Assembly (NCBI GenBank): GCA_963691815.1
Contig: OY829646.1
Span: forward strand, 19,564,694 to 19,628,693
DNA: 64,000 nt
Origin: Echiichthys vipera
Taxonomy: Eukaryota > Chordata > Actinopteri > Perciformes > Trachinidae
Reading direction: 5' to 3'
Notes under the pieces: generated by a model
Told to the model about the DNA's origin: nothing
The model's database searches: none
Seen by the model: the letters and a program-made list of their open reading frames with translations, nothing else
Part shown: one piece after another, positions 38,451 through 50,629 of the stretch
How the letters are laid out: each line of letters begins with the position of its first letter
How positions within the stretch are numbered: position 1 is the first letter of the stretch
Translations under genes and position numbers: made by a program

Positions 38451-39819
38451 TAGTTTTTTTATTTTAAAAACATATGCTTTTATCATACACAATAAATTAA
38501 AAATCCATGATATTCATAATGACAAGAGAAAAAACAGACGTCCATAAATAAACAAAGGACTTGATGACATAAACACAAGACGGCAAACCTGACGTGGAGC
38601 AGCCGCAGCCGCTGTAAGATGAATTCTAATATGAAATATTTATACAGGTTGAAGTGTGCTGTGCTCGATTTAAAAGTGTAATGCATAATTGTAAGGGGCA
38701 AAAAAAATTAAAAACATAAACAACATGTTGTAATGCTTGAATACACACTTTCTAAATCTTCAAAATTCTCAGGTTGAAGTGTTTTTTGTCAATAGCGTCA
38801 TGTGGCTGAACTGAACACAAACTATCTTTGGAGACAAATCGAACACACATCCGCTAGTTTCACACACACACACACTGAAATCCTTTGGATAAAGACATGT
38901 GTCAGAGTTTTTAACTAAATGATCAATTCTGAGCGTGCTTTCGTAGAAGAAAAGACGAAAACTTTCCTACTCAATGATTTAAATGAACCATAACAGAAAG
39001 CAAAACATATGCTCAGAATATTTCTGTTTTTTCTTTTTTCAATCTATGAGCTTGAACAATGATTAAACAGCATTTCCCACATAAACATGTTAGTCTGTAA
39101 TGTAATCTACATCAGCTAGTTACAAATAAACAGAAGTGTTGCAAACAGTACTGCCCATCTATACTGCTCACACGTTATCAGTGTATCTAACATGATAATA
39201 CAGTGGAGCATGAAACAGATGCTGGATATGATATCCATCTACTTTCATATACATATAATATCTCTCCATAATGAAATACTCTGATATTTTGTTTGAGAAA
39301 ACATGCGTCAGTCTCTATATACAGAAACACTGTACAGTGTATAAGATGCTTTAAAGGAGAAGGGGAGGTTTAGAGAGTCAAGAGAGCTGCGTATAGAGAC
39401 AGGCAGGTAGACGGCTGAGCAGAAGAAGGTAACAGAAAGATGATGGGATGTAAACAAAGGGTAGGGTCGGTAGGCTGAGTTAGTGGTGTGTTTAAAACAG
39501 GAAGTACTGTCGTAGGGGAGGGTTTTAAATATGTATGTGATAAAAGGAATAGCTCAATAATGGGTTAGATGAGAAAATTGATACCTCATGTCTATGTATC
39601 ATGTAAACTTTTCCTTTAAGGTAATAGTGATGACCGAGAAAACTAAACAATGTACTTAGTTGGGAGGTAAGCAGGTGTGAGGGCAGATAGATAAGAGAGA
39701 GATAAGTTACAGTAATTTACATCCTGATTGGAGGCGAGGAATAGTTTCCTTGATTGGAGGGATGGGGCAAGGCTATTAACTGAAGGCTGAGACAAGGCGT
39801 CTGACCCCATGGGAGCTAT

Positions 39820-40138
39820 GGGGTATGACACATGCGCGATAAAACCGGAGCCACATCAAAAGACGGTGCTAGAAATAAAATGATTGTGTCAGCTGAGGTG
39901 TCCGCTGAGGTGCCCTTTACGTTCGCTGGACCTGACCGAACTTTTTCTGTATACTTGACTGGATGGCGAACAATGAACATATCTTCATTTTTTGGAAAAA
40001 ATATACACTTACCCAAGGCCGACTGTGGGTGCCTCAGTAAAACAAATCAATCATCCCCATGTTCTATGATAGCGGGCCAGGTAACGAGCCTTTTGGCGAG
40101 TGCAGACCAAATTTTAACTGCGCATGTGTCGTAACCCG
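39820..40138. mobile_element. Short inverted-repeat transposon (ISL2EU/Harbinger-like?)
   Basis: The left end GGGGTATGACACATGCGC and the reverse complement of the right end, CGGGTTACGACACATGCGC, form imperfect terminal repeats over about 25 bases. AT dinucleotides flank both sides (39818-39819, 40139-40140). The size (319 bp) and lack of a reading frame indicate a MITE. The superfamily is tentative. It lies in the rab4a 3' flank or UTR. Confidence 0.6.
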
Positions 40139-40359
40139 ATGATATGACGTGATATGATGCTGTGACTTCTCCTCTATTTTAGCCTCCTTGGGCTGTGGAG
40201 GGTTCGGTCCAATCATGGAGCAGAATGTTGGGTGGTTTCTGGTTACCTTGGAGATGCTCAGAGATCTGAGAGGGGGGCGTGGCTGGGAGGTTTTGCAGCT
40301 CTCTGCAGGTGCAGCCATGACAACAAAGGTTCGAAAAGGTTCTGAAGATTCCGTGCGAA

Positions 40360-40372
40360 AGGTCAAAGGTCA
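40360..40372 (+). promoter_or_regulatory. Perfect DR1 nuclear-receptor half-site pair
   Basis: AGGTCAAAGGTCA is two AGGTCA half-sites spaced by one base, the ideal site for HNF4, RXR or PPAR-RXR dimers. It lies about 240 bases beyond the rab4a stop. A site this short arises by chance now and then; function is not shown. Confidence 0.4.
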
Positions 40373-40614
40373 GAAAGGAGTCCCCAGCATAGCAACCTGA
40401 ACCCTGGGTCCCCTGTGTGTCTGTTCTTCTGATGGTCTTTACAAACCCATCTGAAACATACACACAGAGACATAGGAATTAAATCTCTCACGAATCAAGT
40501 AATCTGATTAGTTGTTAGCTGTGGTATACTCCTGTATAAATATCAGCATCTTATCACATCGTACAAACACAGTGGCCCTTTCACCTTGTCTGCGTGGGTT
40601 ACTGGGTGCGCCCA

Positions 40615-41049
40615 CTAGCAGCCACACTCCTGAGTGCCCTGTGGCTGAGCCCGACGAGGAGAACGAAGCTGTCGTAACGCAGCGTCGCCATACTGAATAC
40701 CGGAACCCATCCTCTCTGGATCCAGCTCGCCTGAGAATAAGAGAGAAGAGAGGTCTAGTTTTATTAAGTATAAATATATTCAGTTCGTAATTGCTTTTTT
40801 AAAATTAAGTTGAGTTGTTCCTGAATTTTATTCTCTATGAGAACAGTGACAGTGCAGCATCTGCCCTAAGCCTGCCTGGTTGATCCTGTCAGGATAAAGG
40901 GGATTTAGAGTCGGGGTAAGGGTTATATAGGTGAGGACCGCGGTTCCTACCTGACTCTATCTTGTTGAGGATTTTCCGAGCACACTGGACAAAGGCCTCT
41001 TCAACGTTCTCTCCTGTTAGAGCGCTAGTCTCCAGGAACATCAGCTCTG

Positions 41050-41082
<33 letters not shown>

Positions 41083-44000
41083 CGCACACACGCACACACG
41101 CACAGACACACACACAGTGTTTAGAGAAATATGCCCCCCAGCAGTTCAAAGTTTAAAAGGCTATCAGAGGTCTTGAGTCCCACTTTATCACACACTGTTG
41201 AGCCTACCGTTCTCCTGAGCAAAGCGTGAAGCCTCCAGGAACGTGACCTCTCTGTCCGCGTCCAGGTCTTTCTTGTTTCCACACAATATGATGACGATGT
41301 TTTGACTGGCCAGCATCCTGGCGTCACTCAGCCACGTGGTGAGAGCGTTGTATGTCTCTCGACTGCGATGTATAGAGACAGACAGGTTATTTTAATTATT
41401 TTTTAGAAAAGAGAGGGGATGTGACACCAAAATCCTGTTCTGTGATCGGCCGATTTACCTGGTGATATCGTAGACCAGCAGTGCTCCTGCTGCTCCTCTG
41501 TAGTAGCTCCTGGTCACAGACCTGACACACACACACACACACACACACGTACACACACAGTAACTTGGGAGCCAGGATGAGTACCCCTTTTCCACAAACA
41601 TCGCGCACCCAATTTTGAACCGTTTGGAGCATTCTAACAAAAAATTAAATGGGTTCAAAACCCAAATAGTTGGTTCTCATCATCAGTGGACATGCCATAT
41701 TCTAAAGATTGGAAAGAGAGGATGGAGAGGGCAACAATGGAGAAGCCAAGTGAGAAATCAGAAAAAAAAAGCATGCAGTTGCAGTGGTCTCGTTAACAGT
41801 TGGTACATGCAAACAAATATCCGTAATAACATAACAGCTTGCAGGTAAACAATACGACCCGCCATCTTGCTACTCCCATTTACTTCTGTTGTGCATTTTG
41901 CAACACCCACTGTTGATGGCACATCCTTGATTATAGTGGTTCCACTTGAAACTGGTAGAAACGCGGTTTGCCAGATAGAACTGCGGTACAAAGAATCTTG
42001 AAGGGAACCGGTTCAAGAACCAGAGCTTATTTGGTGAAAAAGGGGTGTAGTGACCCCAGTGGTTTTATCATTGTGCCCTTTGGAAGCACAAAGAACTTTA
42101 GGTCACCCCCCACCCCACTTTTCAGAGCAGACATTTTGGCTTGTGATGTCAGAGCACAGGTGAAACTAATGACATTAACGATGGCTCTCTTACAGCCATT
42201 ACTACAATGCAGTAAATGAATGTAATTACTTACACCTGTGTTTGACAAGTCAAAACAGCCAGTCTGAAACATTTAACAGTACGCGTGTGGTAAGTAGAAA
42301 TGACGTATGCACACATGGTCCAAAATGTGTTGAGAAGGGAGGTAAGGGGGGTAAATTTGTCTTTGACCAGGGAAAGAAATGTTGGGATTTTTCCCTACCT
42401 GAAGCGTTCTTGTCCTGCAGTGTCCCAAATCTGCAGCTTGACCATTTTGTTAACCACACTGATGATCTTAGAGCCAAACTCCACTCCAATCGTGTGGTTT
42501 GATTCATCCTTAACTGGAAAACAAAATCAAAGGAGTTGTATAACTAGAAAATGCATTTCTTGCGGAACATGCGTGTTAATGCTTTAATGCTGAAGCTACA
42601 GTAAAAAAAAAAGCTTAATGTTTGCAAAAATATAAAAAAGCTGAATATTTAAAGAAAATATATTTAAAAAGCTGAATATGTGAATCTCTTCGGCTACTGA
42701 GGCTAAAACCTTCGTAACATGCATCCGCACGGAGGAGACCTGATGGCCGCGGAAGGCTATTGATCTCACCGTGGACGAGCTACTGTCACGAGATCTGTAT
42801 AACTGTGAGTTGATGTGATGCCAGATAGCTATGATGTAATGACCTGTATGACAAAAGTGCTTTTGCGTCCTTTGCATCTATGTTGGACAAATACAGCCTG
42901 CCTAATAACCACTTTTTTTTTTAATTTTGTAAATTTGGAACCCAATCCCCTGACTATTAAAATATTTTTTTTGTAGCTGAAAGTATGCATGCTGAAGGCA
43001 TTTCCACCATATACATAACTGCAATACGTAGTAATGGCCTACAGTGTGTACAGACAATCATTATCTGGGCTTCACACATCTCTAGAGACGTAGTGTTTAC
43101 TCTCACCTACATACAAAAAGCTGATCCATTTTCAGGTGTTGATTATTACAACACTACAGTACCGTACATTAGAGGCCACAGCAAGTGTCTGATAACAGTA
43201 CATAATTATTTTGCACTTTACATCCTTTAGAAACTTGGGGATTAAAAAAGTTATGTGTAACAATATCTTAATAAACAGTGTGGTTCATCTTTATGACTTA
43301 CATCTCTTCTCTATGAACTGGTGCAGCAGACAAGATTTGCCCGTTCCAGCATTCCCAATCACCAGGAATTTAAACAGGAAGTCTGAGGTAAGAAAAAACA
43401 TTAAAGTAATGGTGTATACATCCAACACAACACCAGTTGTGTCTGTTTTGTTACAACAATCATCACTGTCATAACCAGAGCCAGAGCAATGCTGATATCA
43501 TCAGACAATATAAGCTTATAACAGTTATACTGGTACCAACATAATAAGCAGTCTGACATTATTTTATATTATAATCATTTTTTTTTACTGTAAAATGTTC
43601 TGCGCAGTACATATCTTGGTCACAATTCTTTAACAAACCACATTTAAAGGCGTCATCAAGTGTCTTAAGATCGTAGTCGCACCAACAAAAAATAATTCCA
43701 GCGGTCGGGTTGCCAGATTCGTTGCCGAATGTGTCAAGCAATCGGCCTGCGCCATGTCGAGTGATGAATCATACAGGGTAACGACTAATTTGGACTAATG
43801 ATTTAATTTTACAACAGTATTTAAGGTTAGCCAGTCTTCAAATGGAAGTCTATTAGCTAGCTAGCTCTCAACTAAAAATGATTCCTTGTTTCTGTAGCCG
43901 AACAACAGACAACCCTGACAATCCACAATGTCGGCCGCTATTGGCTGGTACAATGTAAACAGGACGTGACATGTAAATAGTAATTTAGACAAAGTATATT

Positions 44001-44711
44001 TTGTTATGGAAAAGCAATACTTTAATTTTGTACCCCTCAAAACGCCCCATGGGTGTACTACTCTTCTACTACTACTACTACTACTACTATAAAAATATAT
44101 AGCTTTTAACAAAAATACTACATATTCAACCTTTAATGTAAGTGTTAAATTACAAATAGAAGCTGACAATCATTGGTTGTTAAAACTCTCAATTATTGAT
44201 ATCAGTATTGTCCTCATACATTCATACATATACCACCCCAAAATACACCAGAACAGAGCTTTGGGGTGTTTACACAGCTTTGCTTTACACACTTACACAC
44301 ACTCACATATAATCCTGATCATCCTGATGTAAACAGCTGATGCTCGGACATCAGTCCCTCATAAATCGTGGTGATAACCTAATTGGGTACCCCCACACCC
44401 CTCCCTGAGCAGTGAACTCAGCTCAGTCAGATCTGCAGCTCCATCATCCTCAGCCCTGTTCCCTTGGTAACCTTACAAACTTGATACACTGTGTCCGCAT
44501 AGCCAGAGCGTCTACTACAACCTCTGAGGAAATACTTACGCGGACATGGCATTTTTAAGGCCAAGAGCCTTAGTTAGCCTGTCAGCTATCTGTTTACGGT
44601 GAGAACGGGCTCTCCCGACACACCTGCCTCGGCTCATATATCTGCGGCTCCGTGAAGACGTTCACGGTGGATACTCGTCACAACAGCATCCTTACCGTAG
44701 GACTCCGACAT
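40615..44711 (-). CDS. rab4a: Small GTPase RAB4A
   Basis: Rab4 sits on early endosomes and drives rapid recycling to the plasma membrane. Seven minus-strand exons: 44711-44696, 43382-43302, 42513-42399, 41521-41459, 41362-41208, 41046-40951, 40730-40615. They give 213 residues (human RAB4A 218). The P-loop GNAGTGKS is at 15-22, switch I Thr40, WDTAGQE 62-68, NKKD 121-124, ETSA 149-152, and the geranylgeranylation motif Cys-Gly-Cys ends the protein. The N-terminus MSESYDFLFKF fits the human MSETYDFLFKF at its internal Met, so the extra human leader is absent. RAB4B is the alternative; the ccsap/actin neighbourhood favours RAB4A. Acceptors of the exons at 41521 and 41046 follow TG repeats. Confidence 0.95.
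41581..42048. mobile_element. Possible non-autonomous DNA element, rab4a intron
   Basis: GTACCCCTTTTCCAC at the left and TTGGTGAAAAAGGGGTG at the right are imperfect inverted repeats, like the ends of fish hAT derivatives. No clean 8-bp duplication is visible. Confidence 0.45.
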
Positions 44712-45232
44712 CGCCAGTGCGGCGTTTCGACAGCCAAAAGGAAGGAAAGGAGAAATAGAAGTTGACAGATGGATAGCTAGCTAACTGTTTAGTAAAGGAA
44801 AATAGTCCTCCTGATGATTTCCGCGGATTCCAGCTGATTTTCCCCTCTGACTTCCCGTACGGGGTTTGTTTTTTCAAAATAAAAGCCTTCCAAACCGATC
44901 CAAACGGCAATTATTGTGAAATAAATTTCCTTTAAACTAATTCATAAATGCTATCCAACTAAAAACGATATAATAATAGTAATAATAACAATAATAATAA
45001 TAACAATAATTATCAGTATTATTATAATAACAATAATTTATATTTAAGCAAAAGATTTAAGATAGATGTTCATGTAAGTTGCTGTTTTTGTCGTAACTGT
45101 CCAGAAACTGTTGTTAACACTATTTGGAAAAAATATGTGGTTTTATTATTTGGGAATCTGGTCTTGCATTGGAAGAATGTATTGTTTGGACTCCTGGAAA
45201 ACAATATTAAAAAAACCAATCGGGGATATTTG

Positions 45233-45268
<36 letters not shown>

Positions 45269-45956
45269 CTTATTATTATTATTATGGAAAAATACCATAT
45301 CCATAAATGGATATTCGCTAATTATAAACCGTGTTTTATTGCTTTTACTAATGAGTTCAAGCAATACATTCTTTCAATCCAACTCTCACTTAAGTATAAA
45401 TCAATTAAAATGACAACAGCTTGTACTCCTATAAATGTGTTTGCTTAAAATCCCCCTGGTGTTGGTCTTTGCCTTTAACTCTGTTTCTTTAACCTTTTCT
45501 TTTTGTTGTTATTATTACTTAGATTTTTTTTCATTCCTCTCTCGTATCTATTGTTCTTGTTTTCAGGATATATGTGTTTTTGGGAAGTTTCTTCTCCTAT
45601 AAATTTGTATTTTAATATTTTAGTAAATAAATAAAGACTGCCGCGGGGCGGTGCTGTTGAACAAGCTTTTTAGGGCGTCTGTGACTTCTTTCAATATTAT
45701 TCAAATACGTCGAAAGCGTGTGATAAATATATCCTTAACAAATATATAAATGACCAAAAATGTAATGAATATGTAGGGTTAAAATACCAGCCGCAGTAAA
45801 GCTGTAGCTAGAGTTCCCAGCCTGCCCTCCGGCCCGGAGGGTGGCGGATATGTACCGTAACGGTCACCAACCGCCACTAAACCTGACAAGAACAAGAAGA
45901 AGAAGAAGTGGCTAGTGAGCTTAGCTAGCCTAGCTGCGAGCTTTATTTAGGGCAAT
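44712..45956. promoter_or_regulatory. Shared rab4a / phf10 head-to-head promoter interval
   Basis: The two start codons are 1245 bases apart on opposite strands. The middle is AT-rich with an (AAT)n tract at 45236-45266, and both ends near the ATGs are GC-richer, so two separate core promoters are more likely than one shared. No TATA box was recognised at either end. Confidence 0.5.
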
Positions 45957-46465
45957 ATGGCTGCTGTGCTCCCCGTTAGACCGCCCTGCGACAGCAACCC
46001 CGCTACTCCTGGAGCACAATCCATAAAGGTGACATTTATATTCCGCAGACACGAACAACATCAATAATAATTAGCCAAGTTAACGGAGCTCAGCTAACGG
46101 CTAGTTAGCTATCCAACGGCTACTTGCGTCCATTGAATTACAACTCATGGCGACGTTAGCGTGACCCCTTTGTTTTCAGATGTAGGATAAATGTTATTGG
46201 TAGTTTGCATTTATGCATTTACTTTATGTCCATATAAGAAACATAACGTAACGCTCTGATGTTATGAATAGTTTGACAGCGATAACGCCAGCCAGATATC
46301 CACCCATTCTGCTGCAGAAGGACCACTAATGCTGCAGAAGGACCATTAATGCTGCAGATGGACCACTCATGTACAGACAAGACCTCACGTTAACGTTACA
46401 TCTCCACAAGTGCACATGTTTATGTAGAATAGATAGCTGTTCATTTTTAGGGTCTCACACACACA

Positions 46466-46550
<85 letters not shown>

Positions 46551-49500
46551 GTGGCAGAGGTGATGCTGAGGTCTGAGGATTTCAAGATGCTTTATTTGTC
46601 ATTTGTTTGTGGATTTGCATACATAAAGACAATTCAGTTTCTACCGGCCCATTCAGTGCAAAAAGAGATTGTAAACAACAACAACAACAATCAATATATG
46701 TTCCAATAATGTCCAAATATCTACATCATTGGTGTGTGCTCCCTGTAGTTCATGTAACAACGTCTTTTATATAAGGCTGTTGTGATCCCTGACCTGTAAT
46801 GGGAAATTACAAGACTGTTGCAAAGCAATGTCACACCTTATTCTTCCTTCCCTCTTTCGGTCTTTCACTGCTGTTTAGCATGTGTTTAAAAATTAAGTGC
46901 AACTTCGACGAACACTACCAACTGTTCAGTATGTTTCTGTTAATTAGTTGGGTGCTAATTATTGAGGAATCAATGGCTGTGCTTAATGTTTACGAAACAC
47001 TGATACAGAGTTTAATGAAGAAATACAGATCCATGTCTGCTAAATCAGAAGGAAGGACAGCAACAATAAGACTATCCTATTGTCAGAGTAAATGAAGTGA
47101 TTTCTGTACCTGTGGAAATGTCACAACAAAATGTGATGGCTAAATACAAAAATACAAAGCGCCCCCCCCCCCCCCCCCCTAAAGAGCAGCAAAGTTAACA
47201 CAGACATGCTCTGGAGTTTGCAATCATCACATCATATTATTGTTAAATATATAAGTCAAAAGTAGTGTTTTTAATGTTGTTCTGTAGGAGGATGTGATTG
47301 AAGAGGAGTCCAGTGATGGCAGCCAGCCTCCCAAGAGAAGGCGAATGGGTTCAGGGGACAGCTCTCGCAGCTATGACACCTCCAGTCAAGACCTTGGGTA
47401 GGTTGGCATGATACTTGGTGTAGAGCATTAACTCGGTATTGCCAAGCTGTATTGCTTTTTAAGCAGTCTTGATAAATTGAGGGCACACAGGGTTATGTTA
47501 TTATTGTATAAATTTATAATGTCTTTGACTCATGTCCCCCTTTGCCATATCTTAAAATAAAATTTCCACACTGCATTATGAGAGTGTTCTGGTTGAATTT
47601 GATATCCTAGCTGATAACCTGTTAGTCTCTCCCAGTATCTTATCATATCCTCCACGCTCATAAAGAAATACCATCAAAGACTGATCTGAAGAGCTTTTAT
47701 CCTTAAGCCCTGTTGTCCCTCCTCCCCCCTCCAGCCTGACATATTTCCCAGCAGAGAACCTGACAGAGTACAAGTGGCCTCCAGATGACACAGGAGAGTA
47801 TTACATGCTGCAGGAGCAGGTCAGCGAGTATCTGGGAGTCACGTCCTTCAAGAGGAAGTACCCTGGTAAGATTGAACTAATAATCTAAGTACTGTACCCG
47901 TTAAAACGCTAAAGTATAGAGTGGTACTCTTTCTCTTAAAAATGGTATTATACTATAATACGATTGATTTGCTAGTTTGTTTATTTAAAAGTGTTATTAC
48001 TATTAATTATTATTGGGTATAGGTACTGAGAAGACTGACTTCATTAGTAGTAGCTAATGCATAGTGTGTCTGCTGTAATACTGCTGAAATTCTACTTCTT
48101 TACTAATGTTCTGACCTGATGAAGAATGAGGCTATTTTCCTCAACCAGCACTGTTGTTTCTTTGTCATTCTGTAGATATGGAGAGAAGAGACTTGTCCCA
48201 CAAAGAGAAGCTTTACCTGCGTGAACAGAACGTCATTACTGAAACACAGTGTACTCTGGGTAGGAACCACACCTGATAGCATGCCAGATATAATTGTTTC
48301 TCTCTGTTGACAGAACTCCTAATGCTCTCCTAACACAGTGAATTTTGAGTGCAAATACTCATGTACTTTGTCCAAGTGTGCAAAGAGTATGTCTTCTGTT
48401 TGTTTCCAGGTCTGACAGCTCTCCGGAGTGACGAGGTGATAGATCTGATGATAAAGGAGTATCCCACCAAACACTCTGAGTATTCAGTCATACTGCAGGA
48501 GAGGGAGCGGCAAAGGATAGCCAAAGAGTACTCTGTAAGTATGCAAACTAAAAGAAATATCCGGGGGCTTATGATTACTGTGACATTTTATTTAACATTA
48601 GGGCATTTGTTAAAAGCCCTTGACATATATTTCTGCACATGTCACTTACAGTCTTTGTGTGTTGTCTTTTTTAGCAAATGCAGCAGCAGAATCCTCAGAA
48701 GGTGGAGGCCAGCAAGGTTCCCGAATACATTAAGAAGGCAGCTAAAAAAGCTGCAGAGTTCAATAGTAATTTCAACAGGGAGCGTATGGAAGAGAGGAGA
48801 GCTTACTTTGACCTCCAGACACATGTAAGTCCAACCAGGGAAAACAAATTCAATGTGATTATACAGGGATTCATAAACTAGCTTTGTGTAACGTTAGATT
48901 TGTTTGACATGCATTGAGTTTTCTGTGTTTTCTCAGATTATCCAGGTACCCCAGGGCAGGTTCAAGGTGCTGGCCCCAGAGGTTACAAGGGCAGGGCCTT
49001 ATCCTGTGGCTCTCATACCAGGGCAGTTCCAAGACTACTACAAAAGGTACACACCTAGATGCTTTTGCTTCCAATTTAACACTTTGGAATTCAAACTAAT
49101 AATCCAAATGTATGTAACCCTTTCTTCTCAGCTTGTAATAATTATTGCTGTGCACAATGTTTCACCCTGAGCTCCTGTTTAGTAACCTGTGTTGTGCACA
49201 ACAGGTACTCTCCCAATGAGCTACGATACTTGCCATTGAACACAGCTCTATTTGAGCCTCCACTGGATCCAGAGCTTCCTGCGTTGGATTCAGAACCAGA
49301 CTCGGACGATGCAGAGGATGGCAAGGGTGACAAAAAGAACAAGAACTCATCTGTAAGACATTAGGCTGTATACAACTAATCTACTGTAGTAGCTTATCTG
49401 TGTCAGATCATACATCCACTAAACTCATAAACCACTAGACTCCATTATCTACATGGAAATACATTATTGTACTTAAAGTGTGATTTCGGCGCAAAATCAT

Positions 49501-50587
49501 CCCATGTTCTTTTTCGGCACTTACATACATCAAATAAGCCAATGAGATTTTTTTCGTGTAACAGCTATTAACGGAGAAATCCCGGAGAGTTGCTAACAGC
49601 TGGACGTAGCTAACACTGATTAGCTCGGTGCATTATGGTGAAGGCATTAAAACATCTTTTTTAACCACTAATACTGATCAAAATAACACCAAACATCTGC
49701 AGTAGCATGATAAGAGTCCCTACACATAGAACGAAGCATCAGTGGACTCCTTTTGGATTGGCTTTGGTAATCCACTTGAATGGACTTTACTATGAGAGGA
49801 GCTGGTACCGGGGCGAGTAGGTAAGTCTTTCAAAACACTCTTTTAATAAACTCCAGGTTTGCGAACTACTATGTTGGTACTTTGTTTTATGTGTTGGAAG
49901 ACTTATGCTACTGCAGAGGTTTGGTGTTATTTTGAGCAGTATTAGTGGTTAAAAAAGCCGTTTTAATGCCTTCACCATAATGCCCCGGCTGTTAGCGACT
50001 CGCCGGGATTTCTTTGTTAATAGTTGTTACACGAAAAAAAACGTCTCGATGGCTTATTTGATGTATGTAAGTGGGGGGGTAAATGGGATGATTTTGCGCC
50101 GAAATTACACTTTAAGTACAAAAATGTATATCCATGTAGATAATGGAGTCAAGTTTAGTGGATGTACACTTTATTATTTATTTATTACACTTTAAATCCC
50201 CTTATCCTTTACTCCTCTTCACTCTTCTTCTCTTCCTCTACAGGACAGTTCTTCCGGCAACGCATCAGACGTGGAGAGCCAGGAGGGAGGTGGCAAATTG
50301 GGGCACAAGTCCAAGGCCAAAGACAGGACATCCACACCTGGCAAAGATGGCAGCCAGCGCCATTCTGCCTCCCACAAAGCCACCCCAGGGTACAAGGTAG
50401 AGGACAAAAGCACCTGAACTCTTCTCCAACAGCAGCAGCAGCACTTTTCTACCCCCTCCTCCTCTTTCTACTACTACCACACCCTTACTCCATCCATCCC
50501 GCCACCCCTCCCTAGCTTTCTTCACTTTGTTCTCCAGCTTCTACAGTTTGTCAGAATTTCATCTGGGACAACCTGGTCCACACACAC

Positions 50588-50629
<42 letters not shown>

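Noticed and set aside
40064..40463. Overlapping 100- and 94-codon minus-strand frames beyond the rab4a stop
   Set aside because: They overlap a MITE end and its flank, have no splice link to rab4a and resemble no known protein.
43559..43741. 60-codon minus-strand frame in rab4a intron 1
   Set aside because: No recognised family and no splice partner; the area looks like old repeat sequence.
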